Part shown: positions 46,406-55,368 of the stretch, piece by piece
Position numbering within the stretch: the stretch's first letter is position 1
Layout: the number at the start of each line of letters is the position of its first letter
Assembly (NCBI RefSeq): GCF_016918505.1
Contig: NZ_JAFFPZ010000012.1
Coordinates: 1 to 64,000, forward strand
DNA from: Desulforhopalus vacuolatus
GTDB lineage: Bacteria; Desulfobacterota; Desulfobulbia; Desulfobulbales; Desulfocapsaceae
Reading direction: 5' to 3'
Length of the DNA: 64,000 nucleotides
Translations under genes and position numbers: made by a program
Notes under the pieces: generated by a model
The model's input: the letters and a program-made list of their open reading frames with translations, nothing else
Databases searched by the model: none
What the model was told of the DNA's origin: nothing

Positions 46406-47155
46406 TTATTCCGCGAGGGTCATCTGCAATGCCCCGTCTGTCACCTTGAGTGATGTTACCCCGGCGGCGAACTGCTTCCAGAAACCATCGGCGGCGCCAC
46501 TCTGTTCCACAAGATCGACGTTTTTCAATCCTCCAAGCCAGGCCGCAGGCACCGGAAGCCCCATCAGACTTACTCCTTTGATAATGACAACGGGATGCCC
46601 GTTTTCGTAGGTAAGCCGGGCTCCGGCCTTGATCTTCAAGGTTTTGCCGCCGAGAACAGGGACGTCTTTATCGAGGGACAGGCGTATCCGCAGGCTGACC
46701 ATATCATCAGAGAAATCGACTGCCACCTTGTTGGCGAGATCGGTGTTGTTGGCCAGTAAAGCATTTACTTCCCGCTCGGTAAGATTGATGGTGCGTGAGG
46801 CACCTTCCTCGGAATATTTTTCCGGCTGAAGTACTCCGTTTTGGACCTCGTCATCATCAGTCGAAGCTGTGGGATTCCTCTTCGCCGGAGTGCTTTCCGT
46901 TCTGCGCAGGGATCCCTCGAATTCGGCAAGTTTATTGTCCAGCACCGTCTGTTCCTGGGAGGTCAATACCACCGGCTGCAGGGGGGAGGCAAAGAAAGTG
47001 CTCTTAATGATCCAGCCGGTAACGGCAGCGGTAACAACCATTACTGCCAGCATCATTAGAATCAGATGACTCCATTTAAAACCTCTACGCTGCTGTTCTG
47101 GTTGCAGGTGGAGAGAAGGCGAAAACGGTTCTTTAATCTCGGATGGCTGTTTCAT
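46406..47155 (-). CDS. Single-pass membrane protein of unknown function
   Basis: 249 residues. A Pro-rich cytoplasmic N-terminus (~25 residues) precedes one membrane segment (LILMMLAVMVVTAAVTGWII, about 30-50). After a charged linker comes a soluble region, TINLTEREVNALLANNTDLA, VDFSDDMVSLRIRLSLDKD, LKIKAGARLTYENGHPVV and IKGVSLMGLPVPAAWLGGLK. The alternating beta pattern resembles lipid-binding DUF2993/LmeA- or AsmA-like folds that begin with a similar T-E-x-E-x-N-x-L-L motif, but I do not recognise a named family. It is convergent to the TPR lipoprotein across repeat DNA and divergent from the DJ-1 gene. Confidence 0.7.
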   Translation of the reverse strand: MKQPSEIKEPFSPSLHLQPEQQRRGFKWSHLILMMLAVMVVTAAVTGWIIKSTFFASPLQPVVLTSQEQTVLDNKLAEFEGSLRRTESTPAKRNPTASTDDDEVQNGVLQPEKYSEEGASRTINLTEREVNALLANNTDLANKVAVDFSDDMVSLRIRLSLDKDVPVLGGKTLKIKAGARLTYENGHPVVIIKGVSLMGLPVPAAWLGGLKNVDLVEQSGAADGFWKQFAAGVTSLKVTDGALQMTLAE

Positions 47156-47230
47156 GTTTGCTCCTGTGTAAAAAGATTGGATATTTCCAACGGAAAATTT
47201 TTATCAACTCTTTTCCTCCACGCTCATGGG

Positions 47231-47262
47231 AATCGCGATGTCAATCGCGATGTCAATCGCGA
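47231..47262 (+). repeat. Short tandem repeat, AATCGCGATGTC
   Basis: Two full 12-bp units and a partial third (aatcgcga). It lies in the 242-bp divergent spacer between the membrane-protein gene and the DJ-1 family gene. Could be slippage or a binding array. Confidence 0.7.
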
Positions 47263-47397
47263 ATTGATGGCATATTTTGTTCTTCGACCGTCACTTCCTC
47301 CATGGTATTTCTGTGCCATGATGTATATTATGCACGTTGAAACCTGTAATAGTTTCAATAACATATTATACACACTTTGCAAAATTCGGAGGGAATC

Positions 47398-47949
47398 ATG
47401 AGTAAAGTTCTTGTTGCTCTTGCAGAAGGGTTTGAAACGGTAGAAGCACTGGCAGTGGTTGACGTTATGCGACGTGGCGGGGTTGAAGTGGTTACCGCTT
47501 CAATTGGTGAAAATCAGCAGGTGAACTCTTCTCATAAAGTACAGGTTACTGCCGACAAAATGATTCATGAGTGCATGGATTCTCAGTGGGATCTCATCGT
47601 CATCCCCGGCGGCGTTAAGGGTTCAGAAAATCTTGCCAAATCCCCCGAAGTGGAAAAACTTCTGAAGAACCAGAACGCACAAGGGCGGCTCTTCGGTGGT
47701 ATCTGCGCCGCTCCTGCTGTAGTGCTTGAAAAACAGGGCCTGCTGGAGGGTAAAAAAGCTGCCTGCCATCCCGCTTTTATGGATAAGATTGCTCCAGAGC
47801 GGCGGCAGGATGAAGGGGTTGTCGTCGCCGGGAACTGCGTCACCGGACGTGGTGCAGGCTGGTCCATTCCCTTTGCCCTTGAGATGCTCGAAAAGCTGGA
47901 AGGCAAAGAAAAACGCGAGGCTGTTGAGCAAGGGATGGCACTGCGCTGA
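47398..47949 (+). CDS. DJ-1/PfpI family protein
   Basis: 183 residues. Opening MSKVLVALAEGFETVEALAV carries the conserved Glu of the nucleophile elbow, and GGICAAPAVVLEKQGLLEGK carries the reactive Cys in C-A-A-P. ITGRG-like text CVTGRGAGWSIPFALEML closes the fold. This is the ThiJ/YajL/DJ-1 branch, linked to protein deglycation or chaperone activity under oxidative or carbonyl stress; exact activity is debated. ATG at 47398 is set by GGAGGG 5 nt upstream, excluding an in-frame extension of seven codons. Confidence 0.92.
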   Translation: MSKVLVALAEGFETVEALAVVDVMRRGGVEVVTASIGENQQVNSSHKVQVTADKMIHECMDSQWDLIVIPGGVKGSENLAKSPEVEKLLKNQNAQGRLFGGICAAPAVVLEKQGLLEGKKAACHPAFMDKIAPERRQDEGVVVAGNCVTGRGAGWSIPFALEMLEKLEGKEKREAVEQGMALR

Positions 47950-47960
47950 TTTTTTTTCAG

Positions 47961-47985
47961 GGGAAAGGTTTTGCTCTTTCCCTTT
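47961..47985. terminator. Hairpin between converging DJ-1 and Nudix genes
   Basis: GGGAAAG-(8 nt)-CTTTCCC followed by TTTA, in the 34-bp gap between the two stops. Short stem, plausible bidirectional terminator. Confidence 0.5.
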
Positions 47986-48562
47986 ACTCTTCTGAAGTCA
48001 ACGGAAGAGGTGCCACCGGCAGATTTTTCAGCATGCTGTCATTGCCAAAGGTGCGCAGAGTCAGTTCGTAGGTGAAGCCCCACAGATAGTAATCGTCCAG
48101 TGGCCAGGAGGGATAGTACCTGCCCGGCAGCCGGCCCGGCATCATCTCCCTCATGGCGTGGCCATACGGACTGAGAAAGTCGGCTATCTTCACCCAGCAT
48201 GCCCCCTGTATCTCTCGTTGTTGAAGGGTGAGAGAGGGGCGGTGGTCCAGACGAAAATGGAAGGGATGTACCGGCACCGGATGTTTGGTACTGCGGGCGG
48301 CGGGAGTCGTTGGCAGTGTCTCAACCAGAGCCCTGGGGGAGAGTTCAATGCCGCACTCCTCACAGGTTTCACGGATGGCGGTGGAGAGTGGAGAACCGTC
48401 GTCAGTCTGGCAGCGACCTCCAGGAAATGCGTATTGTGCCGACCAGTGATCATTTTTACTGGCACTGCGGCGTAACACCAGTACCTCGCGGACCGGCTTT
48501 ACAATCTCAATAATGGCTACTGCGGCAGCCCGGGGCACTTCATTTTTTCTGTAGTCATTCAT
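47984..48562 (-). CDS. Nudix hydrolase, CoA pyrophosphatase-like
   Basis: 192 residues. The Nudix box reads GGRCQTDDGSPLSTAIRETCEECGI, split here as GGRCQTDDGSP and STAIRETCEECGI: it keeps Gly, the REx2EE core and the final Gly. Position 6 after the first Gly is Asp-Asp rather than Glu, within known variation. Upstream VREVLVLRRSASKNDHWSAQ and the later LPTTPAARSTKHPVPV resemble the NudL/YeaB group that cleaves coenzyme A, so substrate is probably a nucleoside diphosphate linked to another moiety. Cytoplasmic. Confidence 0.82.
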   Translation of the reverse strand: MNDYRKNEVPRAAAVAIIEIVKPVREVLVLRRSASKNDHWSAQYAFPGGRCQTDDGSPLSTAIRETCEECGIELSPRALVETLPTTPAARSTKHPVPVHPFHFRLDHRPSLTLQQREIQGACWVKIADFLSPYGHAMREMMPGRLPGRYYPSWPLDDYYLWGFTYELTLRTFGNDSMLKNLPVAPLPLTSEE

Positions 48563-48593
48563 ATCATTTACATTCGTATTGTAAAAGTAAAGG

Positions 48594-48621
48594 AAAGGCA
48601 GAGAATCTGTTCTCTGCCTTT
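48594..48621. promoter_or_regulatory. 12-bp stem hairpin in leader of sulfite-reductase-like gene
   Basis: AAAGGCAGAGAA-TCTG-TTCTCTGCCTTT, a perfect stem 35 nt upstream of the start. It lies between divergent genes, so termination of an upstream gene is not its job; attenuation or a processing signal is possible. Confidence 0.5.
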
Positions 48622-48656
48622 TCCACGTTTAATTTAAAAAACAAGGAGTAGAAACA

Positions 48657-49271
48657 ATGGGCAAGCCCCAATTCGCAACAGTTACAGTAATTCTTCCCTC
48701 TGGCCGCCTGTCGGTTGAAATGATGGAGGTGGCGCAGGAGGTCGCTGTAAAATATGGACTTGGAATCTATTTCTCACTGTCGCAGAACCTTCGTCTCACC
48801 GGCGTAAAGGATGAAGACCTGGAGGCAGTCAAGGTTCCATTTGCCGCCCTTGGAGCAACCTTTAAGACACCAGGTGTTCTCCATAAACCACGTATCTGCA
48901 CCGGAGAAAAATACTGCTGCCTCGGAAAATATGATACTGAGGCGCTGAGTGATCATATTCTCGCACTTTACGCTGAAATCCCCACTAAACCCAAGCTTAA
49001 AATTGCTCTCGCCGGTTGCAAAAATATGTGCTCCAATCCGCTGACAACCGATATCGGAGTGGTCGGCACCAATAAGGGGTTTGATATTTACGCTGGCGGC
49101 CGCGGTGGCAGCAGACCTGCCATCGGCAGGAGAGTCGGGAAAGATGTCGATGAGAAAACCGTGCTGGAGATGGTTGGGAAGATCATCGAATATCACAACG
49201 GTGTTGATGCAAAGAAACTGCGCCTCTGTCAATGGACTGATAATACTGCTTTCCCTTACGCGGAGGTCTGA
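48657..49271 (+). CDS. Small siroheme sulfite reductase-like protein (alSiR type) 1
   Basis: 204 residues. Ferredoxin-like NiR/SiR half domain (MGKPQFATVTVILPSGRLSV to LRLTGVKDEDLEAV), then the siroheme/4Fe-4S domain with cysteines C-x5-C (RICTGEKYCC) and C-x3-C (LAGCKNMCSNPLTTDIG). At about 23 kDa it matches the low-molecular-weight assimilatory-type sulfite reductase of Desulfovibrio vulgaris, which binds one siroheme and one 4Fe-4S cluster; full-length dissimilatory enzymes are twice as long. In vivo role and electron donor are unclear. AAGGAG lies 10 nt upstream of the ATG. A second paralogue is at 56748. Confidence 0.87.
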   Translation: MGKPQFATVTVILPSGRLSVEMMEVAQEVAVKYGLGIYFSLSQNLRLTGVKDEDLEAVKVPFAALGATFKTPGVLHKPRICTGEKYCCLGKYDTEALSDHILALYAEIPTKPKLKIALAGCKNMCSNPLTTDIGVVGTNKGFDIYAGGRGGSRPAIGRRVGKDVDEKTVLEMVGKIIEYHNGVDAKKLRLCQWTDNTAFPYAEV

Positions 49272-49277
49272 ATCTTT

Positions 49278-49871
49278 TCACCCTGAAAAATACAATTCCC
49301 CAAAAAACTCCGGACAATGAAAGTCCGGAGTTTTTGTTTGTATCGGATTCCACGAAAGGTAGTGGGGTTGTTTCTGGTGGTCGCCGCATTTATAGAAGTT
49401 GGCGCGGGCCCTTACTCCGTTCAGGGAAGGAACTCCGCTGAGGGAGAAAATCGCGGCGGGGATTCTCAGCTCCACAAACCAGCGTGTTGTCCCCGGCAAC
49501 TCCAGTGGCCGGTGGCCGAGGGACGGTGTGGTGATGATCTCCTGCAGAAGATTCTCCGGCAGCAGTGTCCTTTGCTCACGGTTTGGCCCCCATGCCGCAT
49601 GTAACACACCGATGCAGTTGCATTCAATATTAAAGTAGTTGTGCTTGTCAAAAGAGATAAAAAATTCCACGCAACTGTCCTGCCATACGGGACCATTTGC
49701 ATGGGTGGTTACCGCCCGGCACTCCTCCTCTTCCGTATCAAAACGCAGTGTGATGGCATCACCGCTGTGGCTGATAGTGAAAGTGACAGCAGCACACTGC
49801 GGAAAATCCCAGTTATTGCAGTCTACCGCTGCTGTTATCGTGTTGCCATTGGCGATTTCAACTCTTTTCAT
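49278..49871 (-). CDS. CBM9-like carbohydrate-binding protein
   Basis: 197 residues. Segments ITLRFDTEEEECRAV, VWQDSCVEFFISFDKHNYFN and IECNCIGVLHAAWG follow the family 9-like carbohydrate-binding pattern (W-x-D-S-x-V-E-x-F-I, then F-E-x-N-x-x-G), and WFVELRIPAAIFSL and GVRARANFYKCGD complete the beta-sandwich. There is no signal peptide if translation begins at ATG 49871, chosen because the family fold starts shortly after MKRVEIANGN; the longer frame to 49928 would add a basic, non-conserved tail. Stand-alone proteins of this kind are common in Bacteroidetes and some anaerobes, with uncertain ligands. Confidence 0.72.
   Translation of the reverse strand: MKRVEIANGNTITAAVDCNNWDFPQCAAVTFTISHSGDAITLRFDTEEEECRAVTTHANGPVWQDSCVEFFISFDKHNYFNIECNCIGVLHAAWGPNREQRTLLPENLLQEIITTPSLGHRPLELPGTTRWFVELRIPAAIFSLSGVPSLNGVRARANFYKCGDHQKQPHYLSWNPIQTKTPDFHCPEFFGELYFSG
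49303..49335. terminator. Bidirectional rho-independent terminator
   Basis: AAAAACTCCGGAC, loop aatgaaa, GTCCGGAGTTTTT: a 9-bp GC-rich stem flanked by A and T runs on either side. It serves the plus-strand sulfite-reductase gene and overlaps the end of the converging CBM9-like gene. Confidence 0.88.
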
Positions 49872-49989
49872 TCCGTATCTCTTTTGTTTACTTTTCAAAA
49901 AGTTATGGGAAAAGACAAAGAATTTCACCGCGGTGAAAAAAACTTTTTAATATCTGTAAACTGTGACAATTCCGGTAATCCAGCCATAT

Positions 49990-50868
49990 TTATTTGAATG
50001 GCTCTGCTGTATCTTCCAGAGTCTTCTCTATCTGTATGAGCGCAGACGCCAGGTTTGCCATGTTGTGCTCTTTGACAGCATTTTCATGCTCAACAAAATT
50101 GAACCTGACTTCCACGATTCTGGGATTGATATTTGGACTAAATGACAATTTTCGGGCTGTTTTCGTAATATGTCTGAGATAAAGTAATACTTCACCATGC
50201 TCCCAGATACGATAAATTTTTAAACCTTCACAATTTTGCTGTCTTTTTGATTTGGATAGAGAATGATAACCTGTAACTGGTGATGGATCATAGGCATATA
50301 CAGTCTCTATACGATGTGATGCATACGCAGCCTGCTGTGCCAACCCACCTCCGAGAGAATGTCCTGCCGAAATAAATTTAATATTTTCAGTAGATTCAGC
50401 GATGTTTTGCTCAATCAGGTGATTTTCTATTGCTTCTATATACGTATCAATTTGAAGAATAGTCTGTTCGTATGCATTGTGGACCAAAGGTATAAAACGA
50501 GTAATCCAATTAAAATTAGCATACCAATCCCTCCATTTTTTAAATCGTGTACCTCGAAAAATTATCGTTACGTACGTTATTCCACCCTCGTGCTTGTAGT
50601 ACGAAGCAACTTTGAGTTCTTTAACCCATTTTCCTTTTTTGTTGGGTCTGTAGCTATCAAACTCTAAGTCCAGAATACTCCACTTTTTCAGGGTATCAGG
50701 AAAAAGCTTCTTTGCATTATCATTCTTTTCATAAACAACTGCGCTTAAAGCAGCATACTGAGAAAGGTATTTGAGGGCAGTATCATGTTTTCCATTTAAT
50801 ACATCAGTCACTGATATTTGCTCATCACCAGATCTAATAATGGCCGTATCTTTACTCTGTTTCAACAT
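49990..50868 (-). CDS. Class 3 lipase-like alpha/beta hydrolase
   Basis: 292 residues. The nucleophile elbow is GHSLGGGLAQQAAY (catalytic Ser about residue 169), preceded by VTIIFRGTRFKKWRDW, the oxyanion/lid region of lipase_3, and followed by YAYDPSPVTGYHSL with an Asp suited to the triad; a late His is in FVEHENAVKEHNM. No signal peptide, so an intracellular esterase or phospholipase. The gene is AT-richer than its neighbours on the left and ends next to the CBM9-like gene; possible transfer. Confidence 0.78.
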   Translation of the reverse strand: MLKQSKDTAIIRSGDEQISVTDVLNGKHDTALKYLSQYAALSAVVYEKNDNAKKLFPDTLKKWSILDLEFDSYRPNKKGKWVKELKVASYYKHEGGITYVTIIFRGTRFKKWRDWYANFNWITRFIPLVHNAYEQTILQIDTYIEAIENHLIEQNIAESTENIKFISAGHSLGGGLAQQAAYASHRIETVYAYDPSPVTGYHSLSKSKRQQNCEGLKIYRIWEHGEVLLYLRHITKTARKLSFSPNINPRIVEVRFNFVEHENAVKEHNMANLASALIQIEKTLEDTAEPFK

Positions 50869-51488
50869 TATAATACCCCCTTACCCCCCTTGAATTTGAT
50901 TTATACCATTCCTATTAAGTTGTAACCCGTTTTGCATCCTGTTTATCCATTCGTGGTTACAAACGACAAAAGGAACCACGAATGGACACGAATAAACACG
51001 AATTATTACTGAAAAAACCATAAGAGAATGTCCTTGTGGTTGCTTTGAGGTAATTGATGTTTTCCGTGTCCTTCCGTGTTTTCCGTGGTAGCAAACTACA
51101 TGAGTATTGTGGCAATGTATTGTTTCTGCTTATCGATCCATCTGGAGCAGGGTCTGTTCTCATGCTCCTGGTAAACCACGGAAAACACGGAATATTAGAG
51201 CGTAAAACGCTTAACCCCGACTTTCGAATGACTCCCAAAGTTGATTCATAATCCTGATGCACTGTACGGCTTAACTTCGGATACAAACGTTTTCGTTTAA
51301 TGTGTTATCCCTGTTCGTGAAAATTCGTGTCTATTCGTGGTTACAAATTGCAAAAGGAACCACGGATAAACACGAATTAGTACTCATTCGTAATCGCCAA
51401 AAAAAAAGCTCTCCACGCAGTTACGTTCTATGGTCAATACAAAATGTAAATGGTGTAAATGGTTACTAAAGAATTGTGAATTTATCTT
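50869..51488. other. 620-bp intergenic region with several dispersed repeats
   Basis: Includes ATACCATTCCTATTAAGTT (50903-50921), two inverted segments with attcgtggttacaaa and cacgaat words (50950-51000 and 51325-51380), the AAACGTTTTCGTTT repeat (51278-51326), and a solo terminal repeat AATACAAAATGTAAATG (51436-51452). A minus-strand 109-codon frame covers it but has no gene-like features. Confidence 0.6.
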
Positions 51489-51743
51489 TCAATGCCCGCC
51501 GGGTTGATAGCATAAACCTACCGCAATATTCATATCATCAAAAACTAATTCGAGATCAGCCAGGGCAGCATGTGCCGCCTCAATGTCTCCTTTCTCATAT
51601 TTATTTTGCATATCATGAGCAATAATATGTATTTTATTATGAGCTTGTTCAACTCTTTGCATACCTGCTTTGTCAAATAATTGATCTTGATTTTCTCGAT
51701 GGATCCAGCTGCCACAGTGACATTGCTGAGTATCAAGAATAGG
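51489..51743 (-). pseudogene. CZB-domain half separated by an in-frame stop
   Basis: Directly continuing the frame of the next gene past its TGA, 84 codons encode ...CHCGSWIHRENQDQLF, QRVEQAHNKIHIIAHDM, EKGDIEAAHAALADLELVFD and end at TGA 51489. This is the C-terminal part of a chemoreceptor zinc-binding (CZB) domain: the Cys in C-x-G-x-W and the two later His are the zinc ligands. The first helix (AQWKVKITRK) lies in the upstream gene. Either a nonsense mutation, a sequencing error or read-through explains the break. Confidence 0.7.
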
Positions 51744-54700
51744 TCAGGGGATGACGTTATCTGGTGATGATACTACCTTTCTTGTGATTTTCACTTTCCA
51801 CTGAGCAGTAATAATTCTGAATATCGCCAGACTATTTTCTTTATCATTAAGATGCTTATTACCACAAAGACGCCATTCCTGATTAGGAATATAGGTGCTT
51901 AGCCACTGAGATAAGGCAGCAGCCGGCATCGGTTTAGCTATTTGATAACCCTGAGCTTCTTCACAGCCCATTAATAATAGCATTAGACCGTGTTCAGTAG
52001 TTTCAACGCCTTCAGCGATAACATTACGGTTGAATGACTTCGTTAAAGCAATGACCCCATCAATAATTGAGTAGTCACTTGGATCATCCAGCATGTCCTG
52101 GACAAAACTTTTGTCTATCTTAATGGTGCTGACAGGTAAGTTTCTTAAATGAGTTAACGATGAGTATCCTGTACCAAAATCATCCAGCGAAAAACTGACT
52201 CCTAAGCGTTTTTGGCAATTCTCAATAGTATGGTTAATTGTGTTGATATCTCCTAAGGCGGAACTTTCCAATATTTCTAATTGTAAATATTTAGCATTCG
52301 CAGAAGGATACTTCTCCAGGCTTTTTTCAAGATCTATCACAAAAGAGGACGAGAGGAGATGATTTGATGAGATATTGACACTCACTTCAAGCTTGACACC
52401 TTGTTGTTGCCAAACATCAAGCTGCCGCAGCGCCTCATTTATAACCCATTGCCCAACTTTTATCTCTAATGGTGTTCCTTCAATAAATGGCAAAAATTTG
52501 AGTGGGGGAATGATTCCTTTTTCAGGATGGATCCAACGTATTAACGCTTCAACTCCAAACACATCACCCGTGATCATATTAACTTTTGGCTGATAATACA
52601 GTTGAAATTCATGCTGATCTAAGGCTTGTTCAATCTCCCCTCGTTGATGGTTATTCCTAATAATGCGCTGATCGGAATCCGGGTTATATAATTGGAAACG
52701 ATTCTTCCCCAGCAATTTGGATTGATACATTGCCCGATCGGCGTGACGCAGTAGGGTGTCTATATCTCCATCATCTGATGGGTATAAGGTCACACCACTG
52801 GAGGCGGTTACATTATGTTGAACATCATCTAAAAAATAAGGTAGCGCTAACGCTTGATGAATCCGATTTATGGTTTTTTCATATTGTGAATCTGATTCAA
52901 TGTCATTAAGTAATATGGCAAACTCATCCCCCCCCTGGCGCGACACCGTATCTTCTTTTCTAATACAGGCGGTGATGCGCTTTGCCACTTCAATTAATAA
53001 GCGATCTCCAGTTTCATGACCATAGTTGTCATTCACGGGTTTGAAATCATCTAAATCAAGGAAACACACCGCGAATTGATGACCTGTACGCATACTGTGG
53101 ATAATGGATTGATGAAAACGGTTTATAAATAAAACACGATTAGGCAGTTTGGTGAGGACATCATAGTGAGCTATCAGATTGAGTTGATCTTGTTGCTGTT
53201 TACTTTTCGTAATATCGGAAAACATACCAACATAATGAGTTACTTTATCCTGATCATTTTTTAATGATGATATGTTAAGCGATTCAGCATAAAGTGAACC
53301 TTGCCTGGTCCTGTTCCATACTTCGCCTTGCCAGTATCCTTGTTCCGTGACTGTTTGCCACATATCGGCATAAAACTGAGGGCTTTGTTTGCCTGATTTT
53401 AATATACTTAAAGGTTTGCCAACACTGTCTTCGAGACTATAACCTGTTATTTGACTGAATGCTGGATTAACATCCACTATTAGCTGTTCAGAGTTCGTAA
53501 TGACAATTCCTTCATGGGTATCACTAAATACTCTGGATGATAGTTTTAGCTTTTCTTGTTCATTTTTTTGTTCAGTAATATCTTGGGCAAAACCAGATAC
53601 CTTGAAAGTTTTATCAACACTATTCATCTCTAGTTTTCCACGACATTCTATCCAGCGTTTCTGCCCGTCGTTTGGTCTAGTTATTTGATAGAAAATATGG
53701 TGCTCATATCCCGTGGAAAAACTTTTTTTTATGGATGTCGTAAAAGTTTGAAAATCGCTTCTATTCATAACCTTACATAATGTTTCTGGTCCCGTTTTAG
53801 ATCCTTTATCGGTTCCAAATAAAGCATACATTTGATCAGACCAGAATGCTGTTTTCTGATCTTCCTGCAACTCCCAATAACCTATCTTTGCATAACTTTG
53901 TGCCGCGTTTAATCTTGACTCACTTTCTTTAAGTTGTGTCAAAGATTCTTTATATTTGGTGATATCTCTGGCAACACCTAATATCCCGATTAAGTTACCA
54001 TTATTATCCAACATAGGTGTTTTTATCGCTTCAACAAACTCACTGTGATTGTCGTCTGCAAAAGGAAGTAATTCTTCATAAGCAGTGGTTTTACCCGAAA
54101 TCAATACGTGCTGATCATTTTTGTGGAAATAATCAGCACGTTCTTTGTCTATAAAGTCATAATCTGTCTTGCCTATAATTTCATTTTCTGGAGAGTTATA
54201 CATTCGTGCAAATTTGGCATTGCAGGCAAGATAAACACCTTTTTTATCTTTTAACCAAATTAGATCTGGTACGGTATCTAACAATGTTTTTATCAGTGCC
54301 TGACTTGATGATAACTGTTCATTGAGAGCATACTCTTCGGTGACATCTCTAAAGACAAATACTACTCCATTAATGTTACCCGCAGGATTGCGGGCAGGGG
54401 CACCAGAGATTGATATCTGGTATTTCGTGTCATCTTTAGCAATAAGCATGGTGTGATGAGATAATCCCGCAATCGAACCTGTTTCAAGGACCATTTTCAC
54501 CGGATTATTGACCGGTTCAAGTGTGTGTGCATGAACAGTATTAAGGACCCTGGTTAAAGGTTGTCCTAACGCTTGATCAGATGTCCATCCTGTAAGCTGG
54601 ATGGCAATTTTGTTTATGTAGGTAACCGCACCCTCTGTATCTGTTACAATGACAGCATCACCGATAGATTTTAGCGCAATACGGAGACTTTCTTCTTGTT

Positions 54701-55340
54701 TATGTAACTCCAGTATCTGTTTGTTTATCCTGGCGTTGTAGCGCAGCAATAATCCTCCTGTAATAGCCCCTGATATAATGACAAAAATCATTAGTAATTG
54801 TTGCATACGTTTAGACTTTTGTATATCTTTAATGATGAATTTCTCCAAGGAGTTTTGAACATCATCAATAGCAATGTTAAATTCTATAAAGTTCTGGCCA
54901 AATTGTTGATCGATCTCAGAACCAATACCGGATGTTGATTGTGCATCCCATCGTTGTTGAGCAATATGACGGAATTTTTGAAGATCGACTATTGTTTTCT
55001 TAATTTGGAGTTGTAATTGGGGCGCAACCAGGGCGAGGAGTGTTCCTTTCTCATTTTTGACTCCATCAAGCATTGCCTGTGCATACCATTCTGACTTTTC
55101 AAGATGATTCCATATCGTCTCGATATCAACAGTTCGATCACCACTCATAACCTTTTCAAACCACAAATGAGCGGTGGTCGCTTCAATCTCAATTTCCATG
55201 GCAGCAGTAACTAAAGGAAAGTAGCGTACTGCAATATCGCGTCCGGTGCGGAATGAAGAGTAAACAATCGCCATGATCAGCAACGCTACAGATATGAAAA
55301 AAAAGAGTATTTTACGAGAGTTATATTTCATTAAATGCAT
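51744..55340 (-). CDS. Membrane PAS-GGDEF-EAL protein (c-di-GMP turnover), CZB domain truncated
   Basis: 1198 residues: two membrane segments (about 10-28 and 180-202) around a sensor region, four PAS domains (~220-340, 345-470, 475-600, 605-735), then GGDEF with RQGGDEFAILL (active-site motif intact) and EAL with VFGVEALIRWIHPEKG, LDDFGTGYSSLTHL and VIAEGVETTEHG, so both cyclase and phosphodiesterase residues are present. After the EAL domain a helix AQWKVKITRKVV begins a CZB domain that is cut by TGA at 51744. Zinc inhibits cyclases of this kind in E. coli DgcZ. Base composition is noticeably AT-richer than the flanking pst, PBP and RND genes, hinting at acquisition. Start is ATG 55340 or 55331. 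No partner gene nearby. Confidence 0.88.
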   Translation of the reverse strand: MHLMKYNSRKILFFFISVALLIMAIVYSSFRTGRDIAVRYFPLVTAAMEIEIEATTAHLWFEKVMSGDRTVDIETIWNHLEKSEWYAQAMLDGVKNEKGTLLALVAPQLQLQIKKTIVDLQKFRHIAQQRWDAQSTSGIGSEIDQQFGQNFIEFNIAIDDVQNSLEKFIIKDIQKSKRMQQLLMIFVIISGAITGGLLLRYNARINKQILELHKQEESLRIALKSIGDAVIVTDTEGAVTYINKIAIQLTGWTSDQALGQPLTRVLNTVHAHTLEPVNNPVKMVLETGSIAGLSHHTMLIAKDDTKYQISISGAPARNPAGNINGVVFVFRDVTEEYALNEQLSSSQALIKTLLDTVPDLIWLKDKKGVYLACNAKFARMYNSPENEIIGKTDYDFIDKERADYFHKNDQHVLISGKTTAYEELLPFADDNHSEFVEAIKTPMLDNNGNLIGILGVARDITKYKESLTQLKESESRLNAAQSYAKIGYWELQEDQKTAFWSDQMYALFGTDKGSKTGPETLCKVMNRSDFQTFTTSIKKSFSTGYEHHIFYQITRPNDGQKRWIECRGKLEMNSVDKTFKVSGFAQDITEQKNEQEKLKLSSRVFSDTHEGIVITNSEQLIVDVNPAFSQITGYSLEDSVGKPLSILKSGKQSPQFYADMWQTVTEQGYWQGEVWNRTRQGSLYAESLNISSLKNDQDKVTHYVGMFSDITKSKQQQDQLNLIAHYDVLTKLPNRVLFINRFHQSIIHSMRTGHQFAVCFLDLDDFKPVNDNYGHETGDRLLIEVAKRITACIRKEDTVSRQGGDEFAILLNDIESDSQYEKTINRIHQALALPYFLDDVQHNVTASSGVTLYPSDDGDIDTLLRHADRAMYQSKLLGKNRFQLYNPDSDQRIIRNNHQRGEIEQALDQHEFQLYYQPKVNMITGDVFGVEALIRWIHPEKGIIPPLKFLPFIEGTPLEIKVGQWVINEALRQLDVWQQQGVKLEVSVNISSNHLLSSSFVIDLEKSLEKYPSANAKYLQLEILESSALGDINTINHTIENCQKRLGVSFSLDDFGTGYSSLTHLRNLPVSTIKIDKSFVQDMLDDPSDYSIIDGVIALTKSFNRNVIAEGVETTEHGLMLLLMGCEEAQGYQIAKPMPAAALSQWLSTYIPNQEWRLCGNKHLNDKENSLAIFRIITAQWKVKITRKVVSSPDNVIP

Positions 55341-55368
55341 CCATATTTAATAGAAAGAAATATTTTTT

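Noticed and set aside
51545-51736. 63-codon minus-strand frame in the CZB remnant
   Set aside because: It is a different frame from the CZB-coding one, which has recognisable zinc-ligand motifs.
51740-51746. TGA at 51744 as a second selenocysteine codon
   Set aside because: No convincing SECIS stem with a GGUCU-type loop follows, and the position is not a known zinc ligand of the CZB domain.
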